From NCBI GenBank assembly GCA_030374805.1, contig JARGSG010000197.1, positions 744,001-808,000 on the forward strand: 64,000 nucleotides of DNA. The letters are read 5' to 3'. The translations under genes and the position numbers were made by a program. The notes below the pieces were generated by a model. The model did no database searches and was not told the origin of the DNA. It was given only the letters and a program-made list of their open reading frames with translations. This stretch comes from Gracilaria gracilis (taxonomy: Eukaryota; Rhodophyta; Florideophyceae; Gracilariales; Gracilariaceae). Shown piece by piece: positions 19,908 through 30,014 of this stretch (position 1 is its first letter; every line of letters begins with the position of its first letter).

Positions 19908-21770
19908 CTCTTACTCCTTATAAATGGGCTGCTGGATTCCACAGAGAAATTGAACTCTTCATGTGAAGTTAAGAACGACAGTTCTTGTACTGCCACGTCT
20001 GTCAATCCAAACACACAACTCTCACAAGATATCGTAACTAATTCTACTGATACGTGATTGAAGCCACTGTGGAAAGTTCCTTCATATTATCTTGAATTCC
20101 TTAACCACGAAAGTTTTCACACACTTCTTTGCTGTAGTCCATAGTTCTCCTATTCCAGAACTTTAAGAGTTCTACTTCGAAGTAGTTCTCTCAGAGCACT
20201 TCTCACTCTTCAGGAAGGCCATAGTTTTTTTTTCTTGGAACGGCTTTGTCATGTCCACATTGATTTCTCGCCTCTTTGTTTTGGAGCCGGGAACTTTTCA
20301 CGTCGTGTCGTGTATATCAACGGGCATCGCAGTTAAAAAAACATGTCTTGCATCTTCCCTCCTGCCAGTTTCCCACTTTTTATCGTTTTACCTCCTGGTG
20401 TATGTACTGTAGCATGATGATAAGAAGCAATTGCATGTCCGATGTATGTTATGGGTATCTATGACTTATCGGAATCTGCACCAACAAAACATCAAAGAAC
20501 TTCGGACCATTGGGAAACATCTAGGCTTCGCATTTCGTACCTCCAATTTCAATCCAATCTCACATCTTCTATCGCAAAGAAAGCCTCGTGCTCTTAGTCT
20601 TTCTAATTGTGGATAACGGTTTTCTACTACCAGCCCCGTGTTCCTTTTGCCAAGGAATACTGAACGGGGGTTTGAATTGGACTTCTTGTTCTCCGCTCGG
20701 GCAAGATCGAACCTTTCCCTACGTAATGTCTGAAAAACGAAGGAGAGACTTAGAACCTTATTTCTGGGTATACTATGTTGACGGAAACAGCAAAGCGTAT
20801 GAACTCGAAATTGGGAACGCATACGGAACGGATATAGACAGAGATACGCTTCCTCTCAAGATATCACAAGCAAGAACTGAATGGGCAGAGCCTAATGAAT
20901 CATGGTGAACGAGAGCGGAAAGTGAAAAGCGGTAGTACCAGCAGGAGTCAACGTTTTTTACTCTACCGAGATCAGAGAAGGCGAAGAGGCTTAGTACTTG
21001 CTGATGTTGTCAAAAGATAGCCTGAACAAATATTGGCCTTTCTAGTGGGAGAGCGCTTCTTTAGACAGAAGCGTTCCGCACAGGTCTAGTTCCGCATCAA
21101 GTTGTTAACCTTGTGGGAAGCCGTAAAAAAGTGTTTCAGAAGTCACCTTACAAACGTTTTGTACTCTCCCCATCTTGTGCCTACTCGGCACCCTGATGCC
21201 TCTTACCTCTAGAAGGCAAAGTTCGTTCCTGCGAGTGAGGCTCATAAACGCCTCTCAGCGAGGTTGCCGATGCAGGCAGAATGACTGTAGAGTTCGTTTA
21301 GAGATAGACATAAACTAGAGAACTTCTTGGCCTTTCTGAGGAACCAGAACTTTCTCTCGAGATACTTCTACTTCCGGAAGTTGGAAGTCCTTCCAAGAAC
21401 CCTTGGTGAAGAACGGACGAAGCGAATTTCACTACCTTCGTGCTGCTGGCAGCAGCAGTCTGCTGCAAAGCATTTGACTTACAGCCAGGGGTCGGCGAAG
21501 GAGGACCTACTGCGTTATGAGTGGCTGAACGAGATTGTAGGTCGTCAAAACCAGTCTCGTTCCTTCTCGCATATGTTGGGCGCAAGACTTGCGCCGCAAG
21601 TGAATATTTCCTTTGAAAACCCCCGTTTGTCCCGATATGAACCTTGCCATCCTATCTCACAGTTTTCTAACCTCCCGCTTTTCGAACGCCTCCCATCGCG
21701 ATCTACGACGTAGATACCTTCGTAAGTTTAGACAGCTGCGTCTTTTGACCGTTTTGGATACTAAAAAGTA
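19908..21770. other. Gene-poor stretch after clathrin
   Basis: About 1.9 kb with no recognisable gene. It includes the clathrin 3' region, a T-rich run at 20225-20235 and one small open frame described separately (20726-20908). No mobile-element signature was recognised. Confidence 0.4.
20726..20908 (+). CDS. Possible small protein of 60 aa, unrecognised
   Basis: ATG-initiated frame from MSEKRRRDLEPYF through AYELEIGNAYGTDIDRD to a TGA at 20906-20908. The composition (balanced charge, few Cys or Ser, the pattern WVYYVDGNSKAYELEIG) looks more protein-like than the surrounding random frames, and the same frame stays open upstream to 20588. I do not recognise it, and there is no neighbour evidence. 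It could equally be one exon of an unseen gene or chance. Confidence 0.2.
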   Translation: MSEKRRRDLEPYFWVYYVDGNSKAYELEIGNAYGTDIDRDTLPLKISQARTEWAEPNESW

Positions 21771-22682
21771 ATGGCGGAAGTGGATAAACTAGTAGACTCG
21801 TTGATGTACAAAATTGATCTCTGTACGCGGCAGTTCACTTCATTCGAAAAGCCGGTTAAGCTTGGGGCTGTGGTAAGTACTCCGTTAAAATCTGGGACAA
21901 CGTTAACGCAGCAAATGCTATATCAGATAATGGCTGTGACCGGAAGGGTGAAGTCTGATCCAGAAGGTGAGTGCTTTGATGACATTAGTGAAGTAGTTCC
22001 ATTTCTGGACGCCCGCGACGCAACTGGGATAAAGTAATCCGTTAATCCATACGAACCAATGTGCTGGAAGTCTCATGCTGACGCATCGCACTTCTCAGGA
22101 TGGGATGTGAAGTTCTTGTACGGTGTCCGGAATCCTATTCATGCCACAAGGAGTTTTCTCGACTTCGTGTACAACTGGTTGCTAGAAGACCCACCCCAGT
22201 CTCCTCTTGTACTAGAGAAAGTATATGCTAAGTTCGTGGAGCGCTTTTTGCTCACTGACCCCGATAGACAGATAGCGGACTGGTTCACTCATACTCAATC
22301 TTTTCTCCAGTTAGATGGAGAAGTGCTCTTCTTAGTTTTCGAAGACGTCATTAGAGATATTGGTGGAACCGTTCGACAAATAGCTCGTTTTCTTGATATA
22401 GAAATGAGTGACGAACAAGTGGAATATGTTATACGAAAGTGCGATAGGAAATCTATGGCGAATGATCTGCGATTCAATGATCTCTCAATTTCCAGGTTGA
22501 TGGGCTGGAAAATATTCGAAGGGAGAAGAGTAAGGGAAGAACACGACGGCCTATTCAAACGGATAAAACTAGATCCTGTCGTCGAGCAGAAGGTGTGGAA
22601 GAAGTTCGAAAAAGTCTTCGGTATGAAAAGCCACGCTGAGTTAGTGGCTGAGTTGCGAAGGAGAAATTCTTTGCTCCCTTAG
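21771..22682 (+). pseudogene. Sulfotransferase-family gene with an in-frame stop
   Basis: Two segments in one frame, 21771-22034 and 22038-22682, are separated only by a TAA at 22035-22037. Together they would encode about 300 aa. The 5'-PSB PAPS-binding motif appears as STPLKSGTTLTQQ, followed by CWKSHAD (the usual K-T/S-H segment) and the 3'-PB motif DVKFLYGVRNPIHATRSF. Later come VLFLVFEDVIRDIGGTVRQI and IARFLDIEMSDEQVEYVIRK. Cytosolic or Golgi PAPS-dependent sulfotransferases transfer sulfate to small molecules or polysaccharides. The stop is probably a nonsense mutation or a sequencing error: the seven codons after it fit the family, and no GT-AG intron that keeps the frame removes it. 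The gene is otherwise intact, so loss would be recent. Confidence 0.65.
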
Positions 22683-22739
22683 AGCTTTCTGCATTGGGCT
22701 TCTTTGTCCTAGGCTAGCTTTGCCATGGGCTCTACAAGT

Positions 22740-23520
22740 AGGACCGCTACCCTTGTATTGTACACGTTGAATGAAGCTACTCCGGGAGTAACCTGTCTGT
22801 TGCTGTTGACGATAGTAGTAAGCCCTTTGTAGGTTATGCGACGAAGTAGTGGATACTGTGAGGATCTTTACAGATTCATATGCACTTTTTCAAGCGCTAC
22901 AAGGAAAGCTCAGAAAACAGTCAACGGGCGTGCAACATTTGGCAAAGATGCTGCACAGGCTCAGTTTGAGGAGCAAGATATACATCTGCTGGGTTCCAAG
23001 TCATTGTGGGGTGCCACAAAACGAGAAAGTAGATACGCTGGCAAAGTCGGGTTTGAAAATTCCTGTAGTTGAACAGTTTCGTGTACCGGTGGATTATGGA
23101 GACCTTCGGGCCTTGCTTGCTGCCAAGACGAAGAGCAAGAGTGTCATGCCGTATAGCAGAGAGATGGAAGAAGAAGAAGTGCGAAAAAACGAGATACTAC
23201 TAGCACAGTTTGCAACCACACATGTACCAGCGTTACACCCTGTTGCATCGTACCTAGATAAGAAGGTGAAACAATGCGACTGTGGCACTGCGGTGAAGAA
23301 GGACGTGGAGCACGTGTTGTTTCGATGTCCTTTGACCAACGCGACGCGTCGCAATGAGTTGCCACCCGTTCAAGACAGGAAAGATTTGTCGCTAGTTGAG
23401 ATGATAAGTCAATGGCCGCTGAAGTTTTTTGCCTTTTTTAAGAGAGAGGATTACCTGTAGGGTAATTCTCCTGCCGTCTCGGAATCAGGGGCGACAGGTC
23501 ATAATAAAGAAGAAGAAGAT
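22740..23520 (+). mobile_element. 5'-truncated LINE with RNase H domain
   Basis: An open frame at about 22849-23460 carries the C-terminal half of a LINE RNase H domain: RIFTDSYALFQAL, then WVPSHCGVPQNEKVDTLAKS with its His and Asp. A zinc-knuckle-like CDCGTAVKKDVEHVLFRCP follows and the frame ends in KFFAFFKREDYL. The 3' UTR ends GGCGACAGGTCATAATAAAG followed by (AAG)n. No reverse transcriptase or endonuclease remains, so the copy is dead on arrival, as expected for incomplete target-primed reverse transcription. It inserted just downstream of the damaged sulfotransferase gene. Confidence 0.8.
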
Positions 23521-23639
23521 AGTAGTAAGAATGGAGACATCTCAGTTTGGGCGATAATTCAAGTAGAAAGAAGTGAATTCCGTTAGTCAAAACAGTCTTC
23601 TTCACAATAGTGTCTTAAGGATAGATCTCTTTTCGTCTC

Positions 23640-23680
23640 TAAATAATGGACGCCAGACCATAATAAAGAAGAAGTCAAAC
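23640..23680 (+). repeat. LINE 3' terminus, tail-only copy
   Basis: AATGGACGCCAGACCATAATAAAGAAGAAG matches, base for base in most positions, the 3' end of the LINE copies at 1-325 and 22740-23520. The sequence to its left holds no further recognisable LINE. Confidence 0.55.
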
Positions 23681-23794
23681 GACGCAAATACGTCTCGGAA
23701 AACTGTTGTACGGAATGGATTGGAAAAACATGTGTAGTTCACATTGTGAATACTTGCATTTCTGGCCCATGGGAAGCAGGACGATGACATGTTG

Positions 23795-23865
23795 TTGTTG
23801 TTGTTTTTGTTTCTTCTTCTTTAGTGTGGTCCGTTTCTTCTTATTTCGAAACAGTGGGAGAGCTG
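23795..23865 (-). repeat. LINE 3' terminus, minus-strand copy
   Basis: Read on the minus strand, a CGAAATAAGAAGAAACGG block leads into CCACACTAAAGAAGAAG, the same terminal signature as the minus-strand copies near 54.2 kb. It is followed by a (GTT)/(CAA)-rich run. Confidence 0.5.
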
Positions 23866-24049
23866 TAACATCTACATATAGCCCTCTCTCCCAAAGGAAG
23901 TAAAAACTTTGAACTTGTATTAAGCTTGGTGAATTGAACAAATTGTGGAACATCCACATCACACTGGCGCCAATGACGGAGAAAGATAAATAGCAGGAGT
24001 CATGTTGGCACAAAGTAAGCCAAAAAAAAGTGCTCTCGCCTCAACCGAC

Positions 24050-24155
24050 CAGGTTGTGCAAAAAAGATTGTCCGTTGCGAATGCGGCACCGAAATCAAGA
24101 AGGACGTCGGCCACGTCCTGTTTCAATCGCCCTATGTCGTGAAGAAGAAGAGAAG
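24050..24155 (+). mobile_element. Internal fragment of the same LINE family
   Basis: Translation in one frame gives CECGTEIKKDVGHVLFQSP, which matches CDCGTAVKKDVEHVLFRCP of the copy at 22740-23520. The flanks do not continue the match well, so this is a short degraded piece. Confidence 0.6.
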
Positions 24156-24576
24156 AGAAAGCATGCCATTCACAAATGTTGTTGTATTGATCATATCTCC
24201 ATTCCGATGAGAATAGACAAAAAGATGGTTACGTCAACCGAAGTGCGGCTTAGAGCTTCAACTGTTGTTGTTCGCAATCGATGATGGTGGCTAGGTAAAT
24301 TGTGGCTTGTCCTTTGAGACAAGTCGACCCCCCGCTAGAGAGAGCGGTTGAGTGAAGAAGACCTCCATGAAGCCGGGCAGCTGACGAGAGGAGGACAGGA
24401 AAAACTGATCTTCGTGCGAGGCAGATCATTATCCCCATGCCTTACTTGAAACCATGCGAGACTTGATCCAATCAGTTCAGGGTGCCGGAAAAGCTGGGCA
24501 TGTATGATGACGGAGAACAAAATCCATTTTCCTTCCTTCACATCAGTGGTTATGACCCGTAGTAAGACGATCTCAC

Positions 24577-24669
24577 AGAATCGTGCTCAAGAGTGGAGCA
24601 CGATGTGAAACCCTGTGATCGGGCAGTGGTGAGCGGGCGAATCTCCGAATGGTCACCGTGACCATTCGG
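24577..24669. repeat. Two adjacent perfect inverted repeats
   Basis: First, ATCGTGCTC (24580-24588) pairs with GAGCACGAT (24596-24604) across a 7-nt loop, and TCAC/GTGA extends the stem past a bulge. Second, CCGAATGGTCAC (24645-24656) and GTGACCATTCGG (24658-24669) form a 25-bp palindrome with a single central base. They lie about 240-330 bp upstream of the gene starting at 24911 and could be promoter sites or hairpins of an untranslated leader. Confidence 0.55.
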
Positions 24670-24910
24670 GATCTTCACGAATATGACAGGTTCCCGTTTC
24701 GTCCTGTCGTTCTCCAGGCTTTCGTGTCCACGAAAACGATATAATCGGCACGCAGCTCTCGGCCAAAACGTGCTGGCAGTTTGTCCCAACGTCTCTATGG
24801 GAAGAGCGACGTTCATGAAACGTCCCGCGATTTCCGTGGACAGTTCAAAGGCGAATGCAAAACTAGAGGCCTCCCTCTGAACAACGCACGGAAGAACAAC
24901 TCATTCGAAG

Positions 24911-26056
24911 ATGCAACGAGAACGCAATCCACTTCTGACTTCTACGAATATGCATCCAGATATGCGGCGAACAAACCATTCGTTACTCCGGACATGTTGT
25001 CTATTGGGAATTGGCTGGCTTGGAGGTATGTTAATGTCCTCTCGCAGCAACATGGATATGGACAATCAGGTTCGAATTATTCATCAAAAAGAAGCTAGCG
25101 GTCATCAAATGGATTGCTCCTCAAAGAAGTTGAAGCAACACACTTTGAAACTGGTGCACAACCAAGCATATGCAAATCTGTTTGGACAATCACGACTTAG
25201 AGTATTCGAAGCTTCCGATATAGCAGGGCACCCAAACGGCGATGGTCTATACACAGTTTTCGACAATTCATATATGATCTCTCGTACAACTCAGACATTA
25301 GGAAACTTCAAGAGCAATATGACGCTGAAACAAGACGCTCTTTTGAATTGGGAGGGTGAGACCACAATGCGCAGTAACTTCGAATTCATCGCGTACAACG
25401 AAAGTTCTAACTCGTACATAGTGGGCCAGGAAGCCGTAGAAATGGAGGACGGAAGCATTCGTGCGCAGACAATGGACATACGTTTCAGCGACAGCCAGGT
25501 AATCGTGGGCGAAAAGTGCGACTGCGACTTCAAATTCACGCACCAAAACAAGGGATTTGAAGGCGCATTGGTGATCACGAGCACGACATCTCGATCGCTC
25601 CTACTAGCGCTGTGCGAGGGGAACTATTGCAGAGGAGGAAAGAAGGGAAGGAGAAGCGGTAATGGACGTATCGTAGTAATGGAGCGCACATATACGCTAG
25701 GCAAGTGTACGTTTCGGGCGATCAACATAGTGGCGTTACCGCGCTCAATCGACTTCCAAGACTACTCGGCAATGGCGGTGTGGAATAGATCAACGATAGC
25801 GATCACCTCGCAGGAAAACGCCGCCGTGTACATCGGGAAACTGTCAGCCACGGCAGACAGTGTGCAGATCAGCGACGGAAGGATTTACGACTTCCCTCGC
25901 TCGGACGACTGCGAGGTGCAATTCTGCAACGTCGAAGGCGCATACTTTCTGGAGGAGAAGCTGCTGTTGCTGGCAAGCGACTCGATGAAGGGCAAGAAGC
26001 AGCCGTTCGGCTGCCGTCGTCGAGACGAGTCGCTGCACGTGATGGTGATCCCGTAG
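24911..26056 (+). CDS. Unrecognised membrane-anchored protein, 381 aa
   Basis: Single-exon gene of unknown function. A short N-terminal segment is followed by a hydrophobic stretch at about residues 25-42 (LLRTCCLLGIGWLGGMLM), which fits a type II signal anchor, so the rest would face the lumen or outside. The C-terminal 290 residues look like a beta-rich repeat domain with recurring short strands: GDGLYTVFDNSYMISRTTQ, FEFIAYNESSNSYIVGQE, GRIYDFPRSDDCEVQFCNVE. Several N-glycosylation sites (NES, NMT, NRS) and paired cysteines (CDCDF; DDCEVQFC; FGCRRRDE) support a secretory location. Alternating binding-like turns recall glycan-active beta-propellers, but no catalytic motif is seen and I assign no activity. 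Confidence 0.7.
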   Translation: MQRERNPLLTSTNMHPDMRRTNHSLLRTCCLLGIGWLGGMLMSSRSNMDMDNQVRIIHQKEASGHQMDCSSKKLKQHTLKLVHNQAYANLFGQSRLRVFEASDIAGHPNGDGLYTVFDNSYMISRTTQTLGNFKSNMTLKQDALLNWEGETTMRSNFEFIAYNESSNSYIVGQEAVEMEDGSIRAQTMDIRFSDSQVIVGEKCDCDFKFTHQNKGFEGALVITSTTSRSLLLALCEGNYCRGGKKGRRSGNGRIVVMERTYTLGKCTFRAINIVALPRSIDFQDYSAMAVWNRSTIAITSQENAAVYIGKLSATADSVQISDGRIYDFPRSDDCEVQFCNVEGAYFLEEKLLLLASDSMKGKKQPFGCRRRDESLHVMVIP

Positions 26057-26370
26057 ACCGAACGAACGAACATCGTGTAACCGCTGCCTTGTACGAAGGA
26101 ACGTTACAGGTAGCGTTAACCTTCTAGCCCTTTTTAACCCCCATCTACTGCATCATAGTAGACGTTACCTTCGTAAACGAAGCTGCGGCTGCGCGGAGAA
26201 CGAATGCAGCACGTGCTATGCAAAATTTGCACGAGCGCGACATAGCGACACGCGAGCGTGCGAGATACCACGTGTATCCAATCAGCGTGCATAGTTTGCA
26301 TCTGCCAGAGTTGCAGCGGCGCCATTGGCCACGCCGCATTCAGCCGAAACGCTCAACCAAATCGCGTCGG
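26057..26370. other. Intergenic region between convergent genes
   Basis: Holds the 3' flanks of the 381-aa protein gene and the MYB gene. Around 26102-26140 a degenerate version of the GTTAGCCCT-type motif occurs (TAGCGTTAACCTTCTAGCCC). Nothing else is recognised. Confidence 0.35.
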
Positions 26371-28704
26371 CTACGAAGCCGCCGCTCTGTTTCCACCATT
26401 TGACTGCTGCCACCCCTGCCCCCCGCCGCCATCTCCTCCGTCTGCTGCTGTCGGTTGCTTCCGCTCACATCCGTCGCCCGTCTTCGCACGCTTGTTTCCC
26501 GCCGTCTCCTCCTCGTCGCGCGTGCGTTTCCTGCTTTCGGCGGCGCTCTCGTCGCGTTTGCTGTCCGCGTTTAACGCCGTGCTTGTTTGCTTTCCGGCAG
26601 CCTCGTGTTGTCCTTCTTCGTGGTCGCTTTCATCTCCTGCCCCGTGTCTTCGCCCATATGCATCGCCACTAACGCTCCGTGTTTCTCCGTCACCTGACTT
26701 TCGCTCTCCTTCGTCCGTCTCTACTACACCCGCCATGTGAGCTTCTTGTTTCACAGCCTTGACCTTCTCTGTTTCTCGCCCTTCCCCTTCACCCGCACCT
26801 CTGCCAGCAGCAGCATCACCATCAGCCTTTCTTCCGTCCGTTAAGTTAGTACAACTATCCACATACTCGGCTTCGTGCTTCACCGTGGTCGCTCCGTCAA
26901 CCATTCCAGAAGTTCCAGCCTCCGCACTTACCTGTCCCGCAACTGTTTTTGTTAGTCTCGTATGTACAACGGAACTGTCTTCCATGTCAACACTTTGCTC
27001 TTTTGCGACTTTTGCCCTTCCTGATAGCTGTTCATCTTGGCATGATTCGCTGTTATTGTCAACGAGTTGTTCGGTCTTGATCTGGACATCCTTCACCTTC
27101 GCCATGTGCGACGCACATACTTCCTCACCGGGGTTTTGATTTTTTTTGCTCTGGACAATTGTTTCTGTACATTCCTTCTGCTTCCCTTCCTTGGTATTGT
27201 CGCCAACTGCCGGAAACTCCTCACCTTTGGTATCAGCCATCTCCGCAACTTCATCACTCCTATCCCCGTCCTGCTTTACCTCCTTCCTATCGATACACTT
27301 CTGAACCGATGGTGCCGATTTTTCTGAACTTCCTTGTTTCAATGCTGGTTGTGCCCCTTGTATTGCTCCGCTGGCTTTGGATGATTTCTTGTCTTCCACG
27401 TTTCCAGTATCCTTGTTAACCATAGTCGGCTGTGGGGTGCTACTGAACGCATGAGAGGGTATTTTGATCGCTACCGAAGGAAGGACGCCACGTCCCAGCG
27501 CTTTGGCCTCGGCAGCTATTGCAGCCATTGCAGCTGAGTGATTGTGAGTTCCGCTGGTCTCTCCATGGCGCTCTGTAGCTGTATTCGCGCTTATGCTTCC
27601 TTCGGCACTACTGGCCCCTTGTGAGTGCTGATGCGATGACTGACATTGCTTTCCACTGGAAGAGCTGCTGGGACCAGCAGGCGTGTCGGTCGAGTCTGAA
27701 TCTTTGCCTTGTGCAGTGGATATGCCAGGAACTTTTCCGCGCATTGCTGCCGCAGCCGCCGCTTTGACTGCCGCTGCTGCGTCAGCTGCGACGGAGGTCA
27801 CAGCGCCCGAATTGTTTATTCTTCCGTGGCGCATATCACTTCGTCGCTTGGCATCCTCTCGTTCCAACCTTTTCTGGTATTTTTGTGCGTGGGTGCGAAC
27901 TTGTTTTGCGTTTCGTGTGCCGACAAACTCGGATATTTGCAGGTAGTTTTTCGGCCCGCATGCTTTCATACCGGCAAGAAATCTCTCATGTTCATCGGGG
28001 GTCCAGTATCTACTTTGTTTCTGTTCTTGGCCGTCGTTCCCCTTCTCTTGCTGATGTACATGACCTGATGGTTGGGGGTGTGAAGGTTGGGTCGGATGGA
28101 GAATGGGGGGAGGCATGGCTCCCATGTACTGAGCTGCAAAAGACGGATCGGGAGGAGGATAAATGTAAGGGTAAGGAGGGAGATGTGGTTGTGGAGGGAA
28201 ACCAAGCATGGGCGCTGGCATGACCGGGTTGGATGCAGCTGCCGACTTTGCAGGCTGCGGTTGAGAACTTGAAGGTGCTGGATGAGATGACGGTCGGGGA
28301 TTTGTTGATGCCCCCTCTGAGGCCACTGAGGTGGGTGTCTGATTGAGCGGCGTGGAGTTTGACGGTGCGGACGGAACTGGAGCATTTGTTGGAATTGCGC
28401 GCATTGCGGGTATTGCAGCTGGGGGAACAATTGGAAAAGCAGAATGAGGGAGTGGCGAAGCGGCACAGAGACGCTGTATGGTGGCGCGTTTTTTCTCCAG
28501 GTTGCGCTCCAGCTCCGAAATGCGTTCCTTCTGATGGTTTGCTATGGCCTCCAGAACGGAATTGCGCACTTGCGATGTGCCAGTTTGGAGGGAATCTGCG
28601 GAGGTTTGTTGAAATTGCGGTTCATCTTTGCTCTCTTGCTTTGGAGTGGAGGACTCGGCATCTGGTGCAGAGGTGGAGCTTGGTTGCGCGTTACGGTCGG
28701 CCAT
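26371..28704 (-). CDS. MYB-like transcription factor with a single SHAQKYF-type repeat
   Basis: Single-exon 777-aa protein. A single MYB/SANT repeat lies at about residues 230-285: KQSRYWTPDEHERFLAGMKA, then ISEFVGTRNAKQVRTHAQKY, whose THAQKYQKRL is a variant of the plant and algal SHAQKYF signature. The rest is low complexity. The N-terminal 230 residues are Pro/Ser/Gln-rich with a coiled-coil-like stretch (HQKERISELERNLEKKRATI). An Ala run follows the MYB repeat, and the C-terminal 400 residues are Glu/Lys/Ser-rich and disordered, with basic nuclear-localisation candidates (SRKRTRDEEETAGNKRAK). It should bind DNA. Targets cannot be read from the sequence, although CCGTTG sites, the general MYB consensus, recur in this window. 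Confidence 0.85.
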   Translation of the reverse strand: MADRNAQPSSTSAPDAESSTPKQESKDEPQFQQTSADSLQTGTSQVRNSVLEAIANHQKERISELERNLEKKRATIQRLCAASPLPHSAFPIVPPAAIPAMRAIPTNAPVPSAPSNSTPLNQTPTSVASEGASTNPRPSSHPAPSSSQPQPAKSAAASNPVMPAPMLGFPPQPHLPPYPYIYPPPDPSFAAQYMGAMPPPILHPTQPSHPQPSGHVHQQEKGNDGQEQKQSRYWTPDEHERFLAGMKACGPKNYLQISEFVGTRNAKQVRTHAQKYQKRLEREDAKRRSDMRHGRINNSGAVTSVAADAAAAVKAAAAAAMRGKVPGISTAQGKDSDSTDTPAGPSSSSSGKQCQSSHQHSQGASSAEGSISANTATERHGETSGTHNHSAAMAAIAAEAKALGRGVLPSVAIKIPSHAFSSTPQPTMVNKDTGNVEDKKSSKASGAIQGAQPALKQGSSEKSAPSVQKCIDRKEVKQDGDRSDEVAEMADTKGEEFPAVGDNTKEGKQKECTETIVQSKKNQNPGEEVCASHMAKVKDVQIKTEQLVDNNSESCQDEQLSGRAKVAKEQSVDMEDSSVVHTRLTKTVAGQVSAEAGTSGMVDGATTVKHEAEYVDSCTNLTDGRKADGDAAAGRGAGEGEGRETEKVKAVKQEAHMAGVVETDEGERKSGDGETRSVSGDAYGRRHGAGDESDHEEGQHEAAGKQTSTALNADSKRDESAAESRKRTRDEEETAGNKRAKTGDGCERKQPTAADGGDGGGGQGWQQSNGGNRAAAS

Positions 28705-30014
28705 AAGACTGTGGCGAATTGCGAAGCGGGAATTTCTGACACTGTCGTACGAGCGTCTTCACCGCAAGGGAGCGCATGAGCAGGTGTGCGAAGACGGCCA
28801 CGGTGCAGAATGGAGAGGTGGGTGAACGCAGCCGAAAATAGACAGTTTGGAGTGCTTAAGCTGAGAACGGGGGATCAGAAGGGGCCAGCTCAGCGAGCAA
28901 GCGCTGGCACTGCCCGGGCACGGAGATTACGTGCGCTAGATGGTGGGAAGGTTATGTTTAGCGTCTTGAAGCGGAACGGCGTCGAGATGGTGATGCGATG
29001 GATAGCGGCGAGATGAAGAATTGTGGATAGGAGACAGGTGGTTGAACAGGGGAGTGAAAGTGAGTTGTTGCGGCGGAGATTTTTTCGGCAATGTCAAATC
29101 GATTACAATGGTGCTTTCGAAATTTTATGAAATCAGCGTGCAAGCCTCATTCGACCGCTAATTTCCGTGCGTTGTGAACTCGAGTACAACTCGACAGCTT
29201 GTCCGTACAACACACAACGGCGGTAAAGGCGCAAAGCGAATCTGTCGCGAGTTGCAGCCAAGCGCTGATGAGCTGGGTCACCAACGGCACCGAAGGTTAC
29301 AATATCTTATCTCGTTGGCAGAATCTGCCAACGAGGCGTAGGGCTGGGAGGATGTTGCCTAACATTAGAGATCGCAATGCAATGCTCTCTATATGTGCAC
29401 TGCAAGACGACCGTGATGATCAAGATGATTGTGGTGCAGTTTTTCTCTCTGCTCTGCAGCGACAGCCACAGCGCCAACAGCATCTACCACACCATCGTCA
29501 AGATGTTGTCGTTGCACACCTTCAAACACTTGTGGGCCTTTGGTTACTGCACCTTTGTAACTTACTGTAGATATCGATACTCCTTAACATTACCTGGCTG
29601 CTGCGCTCCTGTATGACTGGCCGTAGGGTTAAGCAAAACCGCCTTCGCCAAACGTGTTCACCACATTCATGAGGCGAATGCTGCGTCACTATCTGCTGCA
29701 ACTGCATGTGCGCGCAGGGCTGCGCCTGTAAAGTTATGCCTCCCAAGCCAATTACGCCCGCGAATCACATCGCTCGCTACAGAGGGCTAACGCTAGCCCT
29801 CTTACCGTGATAGCAATCTTACGCACGAACCGAAAGTTGTCCAAATCTTTGCCATTCACATCTACACTCAAACTGCGCTTTACAAACGATGGTAACACAA
29901 TATCTTCCCCGCAAGATATAAAAAGCCCATAAGATGGTATCCCCAACCCTCTTCTTCACTTTGTGAATAAAGCGCAAGGTACCATGTACAATATGTGTTC
30001 ACAGGCCACGCCCG
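28705..30014. other. Intergenic region between the MYB and GT4 genes
   Basis: About 1.3 kb with no supported gene. The left 400 bp should be the MYB promoter. At 29781-29806 lies a clear inverted motif AGAGGGCTAACGCTAGCCCT followed by CTTACC, one of the copies discussed in the findings. A TATAAAAAG sequence at about 29918-29926 has no plus-strand gene behind it. Confidence 0.4.

Noticed and set aside
22034..22098. A GT...CAG intron to remove the stop in the sulfotransferase (GTAATC to CTTCTCAG)
   Set aside because: The splice would change the reading frame, and the removed part encodes CWKSHAD, which fits the family. A nonsense change is simpler.
29377..29616. 79-aa hydrophobic frame downstream of the MYB gene promoter
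   Set aside because: No start context or family signal. Overlapping frames are similarly open, so chance is likely.
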